A stretch of 64,000 nucleotides of DNA, from NCBI GenBank assembly GCA_963210315.1, contig OY723278.1:930001-994000 (forward strand), read 5' to 3'. The DNA is from Rhynchopus euleeides (taxonomy: Eukaryota > Euglenozoa > Diplonemea > Diplonemida > Diplonemidae). The notes beneath the pieces were generated by a model that made no database searches, had not been told where the DNA came from, and saw nothing but the letters and a program-made list of their open reading frames with translations. This document shows, in pieces, positions 60,398 to 64,000 of this stretch (positions are counted from its first letter, which is position 1; each line of letters opens with the position of its first letter). Position numbers and translations under genes: made by a program.

Positions 60398-60499
60398 TTT
60401 TGTGAATCAGGTCTGCGAGCTGGGATGGGTGGAAACGTCCGTTTCGTTTGGTGTGGCTGTACTTCAGTGACGAGTGCCACATTGCATAGGTATCATGGG

Positions 60500-60622
60500 A
60501 AAAATGAGTGAAAATAGGTGAAAAGACTCCCGCTAGGGGGAGTCAGACTCCCGCTAGCGGGAGTATAGACTCCCGCTAGCGGGAGTCTATACTCCCGCTA
60601 GCGGGAGTTGGACTCCCCCTAG
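60500..60622. repeat. cluster of CCCGCTAGCGGG palindromes
   Basis: Several copies of GACTCCCGCTAGCGGGAGTC or one-arm variants (CTAGGGGGAG) occur in tandem, matching the left cluster at 58310-58430 in inverted arrangement. They form strong alternative cruciforms. Confidence 0.8.
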
Positions 60623-60625
60623 TCA

Positions 60626-61803
60626 TACTTGTACCCCCATATGGGGAAGGCCAAAAATATGGGGAAAATATGGGGGGAATATGGGGGGTTTTTCAAGTCC
60701 TGTTCCCCCATATTTCCCCCATATGGGGGATATATGGGGGAAAACCCAGGGGTTCCTCAGGTGGAAGCAGTCAACAAACAGTTCTCTTCGTTCTGCTTTT
60801 CACAGGGTGTGAAGTCAGCGACTGACAGGAGACGTCTAGCACCTTGCAGAGCCATCTCGCATCGTCGCTTTCTGCGGAGAGGAAACGCTCGGCTGAAGTG
60901 CTCGAGTCAGACCACAAAAGGTGCTGTGAGAGCGCCGACCGCCACTTTCTTCAAGTCTGAGTAGCGGTCATCAGAGCATGCTGTCCAGTAGTCCTGTCTT
61001 TGCTGGCAGAACAGTTGCGTCCTGCAGCCAGTCCTTGTACTGGCCTTCACAGGTCTCATTCCACCCGGCAGATGCAGCTTGAACATGTCAAGCACTGCCT
61101 GGTGACGAGCGTTGACTCCGACTTTTCGGCGCTCGGAGCGGTCAAAAGTGGCGGAAGCGCCTGACACCCTAGAATGCACTGCTTGTGAATTCTCTTATCT
61201 AATAAGGATCCCAGGGGGCAGTTCGCAATCGCAAACACACCAGAGGAGGAGGACAGCGAGTGTGAGAGTGACGTGCCAGACAGGACGTAAAAACACAAGA
61301 GTGTGTGTTGTGAGGAGCTGTTAACCCTGAACGCGCTCTGTGTGTCTGTGCGTATGTGTCCACCACCGCTGCCGCTGTCACTGCGGTGCCCCGCCAAACC
61401 GGGAAGCGTTCGCCCTCCGCTGCCGCTGTATCGGCGCAGGAGAGGAACAGGAGGTCGGTGCGACCCACCTGGGGGATCTTCCAGGGGGGGGCCAGACCTG
61501 GCCACACCTGAACGAGCGCGCACCCCCCAGGATCGGACTCCTGGAGGATCCCCAACAAGGCATGATGCCGGTTTCGACGCGCACTTCGTGTGTGTGTGTG
61601 CATGAGTGGTTTGATGTTCTCCCGTTGCAGCACGAATACCCCCATATCCCCCCATATGGGCCCCATATTTCCCCCATATTCCCCCATATTTTACCGGTTT
61701 TTCCCCATATTTTCAGCCTTTTTCCCCATATGGGGGCGGGGTTTTGCGACCCCCCATATTTCCCCCAGATTTAGGGGGTTCCCCATATGGGGGGACAAGT
61801 ATG
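60626..61803. mobile_element. nested 1.2-kb element, CATACTTGT ends, CCTAGT duplication
   Basis: The left end CATACTTGTACCCCCATATG and the right end (reverse complement CATACTTGTCCCCCCATATG) form inverted termini. CCTAGT abuts both sides, a 6-bp target duplication inside the host transposon's CCCCCTAGTTGAG, which is intact in the copy at about 59795. Subterminal CCATATGGGG repeats are dense. A minus-strand frame (60907-61179) has natural-looking composition but no recognised domain. Probably a non-autonomous MITE-like element. Confidence 0.8.
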
Positions 61804-62600
61804 CCTAGTTGAGACTCCCGAAAAGGGTTACCCTACCCCCGCTGGAGTCCACCGTGTAGGGTTGCAGGGTGCCTACAATACGGTTGCAGGGTGTGTGCAG
61901 GGTCCTACAACATCGCTGCAGGGTCCTTTTTTTTGGGTAAAAATGTGCATTTTAACGCACCTCTACTGGTCGTAGAGGACCTGGATGGTACACAATGTGC
62001 CCCAGGGATGCCTAGGGTACGTTTTTCACCCGAAAACCACCCAAAATGGGGTCTAGTTGCCCAATTTTTGACATTTTTTCAGAAAAATTGGGGCTGTTAC
62101 CCTACACGGGCGAATCCCCCATTTTTCACAGTTTTTTCAAAATATCGGACTGAATTTGGGCAATTCGGTGTAGAAAACCTGTTCCGACAGGCCCATACAC
62201 CCCATTTTAGGGCATACCCAGTGGTTTCTGGGTGGTTATAGGGTTGTAGGATGCCTACAACCTGGTTGCAGGGTGCTTGCAGGGTGGTTGCAGGGTCCTT
62301 TTTTTGGGTAAAAATACGCATTTTAACGCACCTCTACTGATCGTAGAGGCCCGGGATGATATACAATGTACCCCAGGGATGCCTAGGGTACGTTTTTCAC
62401 CCGAAAAACACCCGAAATGGGGTCTAGTTGCCCCATTTTTGTCATTTTTTCATGAAAATCGGGATTTTGCCCAAAATGGGCAAAATCCCCTTTTTTCACC
62501 GATTTTTCGAAAATTCTGACCGAAAATGGGCAACTAAGTGTGAAAAACCGGTTTCATTGGGTCCACAGACATATTTTTGAGGTGGGTACACCCATTGTAG

Positions 62601-64000
62601 GTGTCAAAAACCCTTGTTTGGGGTCGGAAAAATTTTTATTACAATTTTTTCAAGTACATCCGGGCCCCTACTGGGGGGGGCTAAATAGAAGACCCCCCCC
62701 TTGTAATAGGCGTATAAACGCTTTTTTTGGGGGGTTTTCAAAACCCAAAATTTTGGGCAATTTTTGCAGTGGGTGGCCAAATACAAGGGGGGGGGTCTTG
62801 TATTCGGCGGTCCGTGATTTTTTTCCAAATTTTGGTGAATTTTGCTCCAGGTGACCTCGTGGAATCGCGATTTTCGCCTTCCATTGCACTATTCGGAATC
62901 CGTGCGGATCGTGGTGGGGTCATTTTGTGGGTGGAGGTGCCAAGTTTCACTCATGAAATGTGGGCCTGATTTGGCTCCTGATAATGGGAGGATATTCCCA
63001 GGAGTCAGCCACCTGCAGGGACCCCCACACTGGTGTCCAAAACCCTGGAGGATCCTTGAAATCGGTAGTGGACAGTAGCGGACAGGGCGGACATTTCCTT
63101 GTGGAAAAAGTGCCCAAAAAAAAAATTCGAAAAGGTCCCCCTTACAGAATTAGCCTTTTTTCAAAAAATCGGAAAATTTCGGACCGCAATTTGTACCCAA
63201 GAAAGTGCCGAATTTTCGGACTTGGTCCGATTTGAACGATTTCCGTGCCTCTTGCAACCCCCATGAGGGGGGGGGCTGCTGTTTCGGGTTCTTCCGGTGG
63301 TACATGCTGGGGTGTCAGGACAGGGAATCCTGCTCGCTGTACCCGGTGATCCCTGACGCAGCCAGGAAGTGGAGAGCCTTGGAACCCTGGTTGAGGCCTG
63401 TAACACCCGGCCTTCCTGCCACTTGTGGCATTGTGGAGTGGAGGTGGATATGGAGAAGGTTCTCTCTCCGTCCGGTCGAGCACAACCGTCCTCTCCAGCC
63501 AGGGGTCATCTACTTTCCAAACAAGGGCCAGGAACATGCTCAAACAAACCAATTGATCAGAAAATCTGGCTTGCCGTGGAATCATTGAGCATTGGGGAGT
63601 GGTTTGCCCCCTTGCTGCGTATGACATGTCCATTTTTGACGATTTTTGGGCAGAATTTGGTGCGTGGGACCTTTCGATTTTCATGATTTTTTCGGAATTT
63701 CGTGGGGACCGGTACCCCATTTGAGGGCCAAAAATCTCATTTCCGAGGCCTGGGAATGGTCGCAGTGGCCTCAGATGTCCAAAAACGTTCAATTGACCTC
63801 TCCTCGAAAAAAAAATCGAAAGGTCCCCCCTACTGGCACCCCGGATTAGGACATGTCTCTGGGGGTGTCCGGGGGGCATTTTTGGCCCATTTTTGGCTGG
63901 GGAAAATGGGCCATTTTTCACGATTTTTTCGGTTTTTTGTCCGGACCGGCACCGCATTTGAGGGGCCAAAATCTGATTTCCGAGGCCCGGGAATGGTCGC
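62601..64000. other. repeat-rich end of window
   Basis: No gene supported. A unit of about 240 bp recurs: CATTTGAGGGCCAAAAATC, then TTTCCGAGGC(C)TGGGAATGG, at about 63718-63755 and again at 63957-64000, so a tandem array probably continues beyond the window. Confidence 0.5.

Larger units (their letters stand above)
58300..61856. mobile_element. DNA transposon, CACGGTGGACTCCAGCGG ends, TA duplication, with nested insertions
   Basis: The left end CACGGTGGACTCCAGCGG (58300) and the right end CCGCTGGAGTCCACCGTG (ending 61856) are perfect inverses. TA flanks both, and the uninterrupted site GGTTATAGGG in the sister repeat at 62239-62240 confirms a 2-bp TA duplication. Subterminal inverted arms (about 58376-58453 and 60494-60570) carry repeated GACTCCCGCTAGCGGGAGTC palindromes. 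A second right-end copy at about 59768-59866 implies an internal rearrangement. A different element (60626-61803) is nested near the right end. The total of 3,557 bp shrinks to about 2.4 kb without it. Confidence 0.85.
57780..62600 (+). repeat. tandem repeat of about 380 bp, interrupted by a transposon
   Basis: At least four units: about 57780-57965 (partial), about 57966-58299, 61857-62240 and 62241-about 62600. Diagnostic blocks are GGGATGCCTAGGGTACGTTT, AATGGGGTCTAGTTGCCC and a CCCAGTGGTTTCTGGGTGGT end. The unit boundary GGTTATAGGGTTG is intact at 62233-62246 but split by the transposon at 58299/61857. Confidence 0.85.

Overview
The window is eukaryotic nuclear DNA, GC-rich and full of poly-G/poly-C tracts, microsatellites and transposable elements. 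About seven host-type genes are interspersed with mobile DNA. A receptor adenylyl cyclase with a bacterial-type BMP ligand domain, a type-II/gamma-like PI4-kinase, a PLAC8-like protein, a sarcosine-oxidase-like flavoenzyme and a WH2/polyproline actin regulator together suggest a free-living protist. A chromerid-like or other alveolate/stramenopile alga would fit, but no rRNA or organelle marker is present, so this is a guess. All recognisable genes except the hAT transposase lie on the minus strand.

Layout. 1-13.7 kb is a mobile-DNA domain. A TA-flanked pair of 29-bp inverted termini (1142 and 13729) encloses 12.6 kb, including a 2,524-codon non-LTR retrotransposon polyprotein (11467-3893, minus). 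That protein carries several predicted membrane segments, two OTU-type protease domains, reverse transcriptase, a restriction-like endonuclease and a FYVE-like finger. 14-15.8 kb holds dispersed repeats. 15.9-19.1 kb is the adenylyl cyclase gene, with a one-base frame disruption near 18,606. 19-36.8 kb is mostly gene-poor, G-tract-rich sequence containing two long-TIR DNA transposons (22,991-25,304 and 28,314-29,841). 36.8-38.2 kb is the PI4-kinase. 39,260-42,981 is a structurally complete hAT transposon with an intact 966-aa transposase, terminal repeats and a target duplication. 45.3-52.3 kb is the gene-dense part: PLAC8-like, flavin oxidoreductase, WH2/polyproline gene and an unknown ORF. 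53.1-56.6 kb is a 41-bp satellite that inverts on itself and contains a recent 902-bp higher-order duplication. 57.8-62.6 kb is a tandem repeat of about 380 bp, interrupted by a nested transposon pair whose target-site duplications can be read directly. One insertion can be checked against an empty sister site in the same array. The last 1.4 kb is another AT/GC-mosaic repeat.

The host genes do not form a pathway: receptor signalling (cAMP), phosphoinositide signalling, actin regulation and amine oxidation are simply neighbours. The strongest novel material is the OTU/RT/membrane polyprotein, the BMP-adenylyl cyclase receptor, and the nested families of TIR elements with well-resolved ends.
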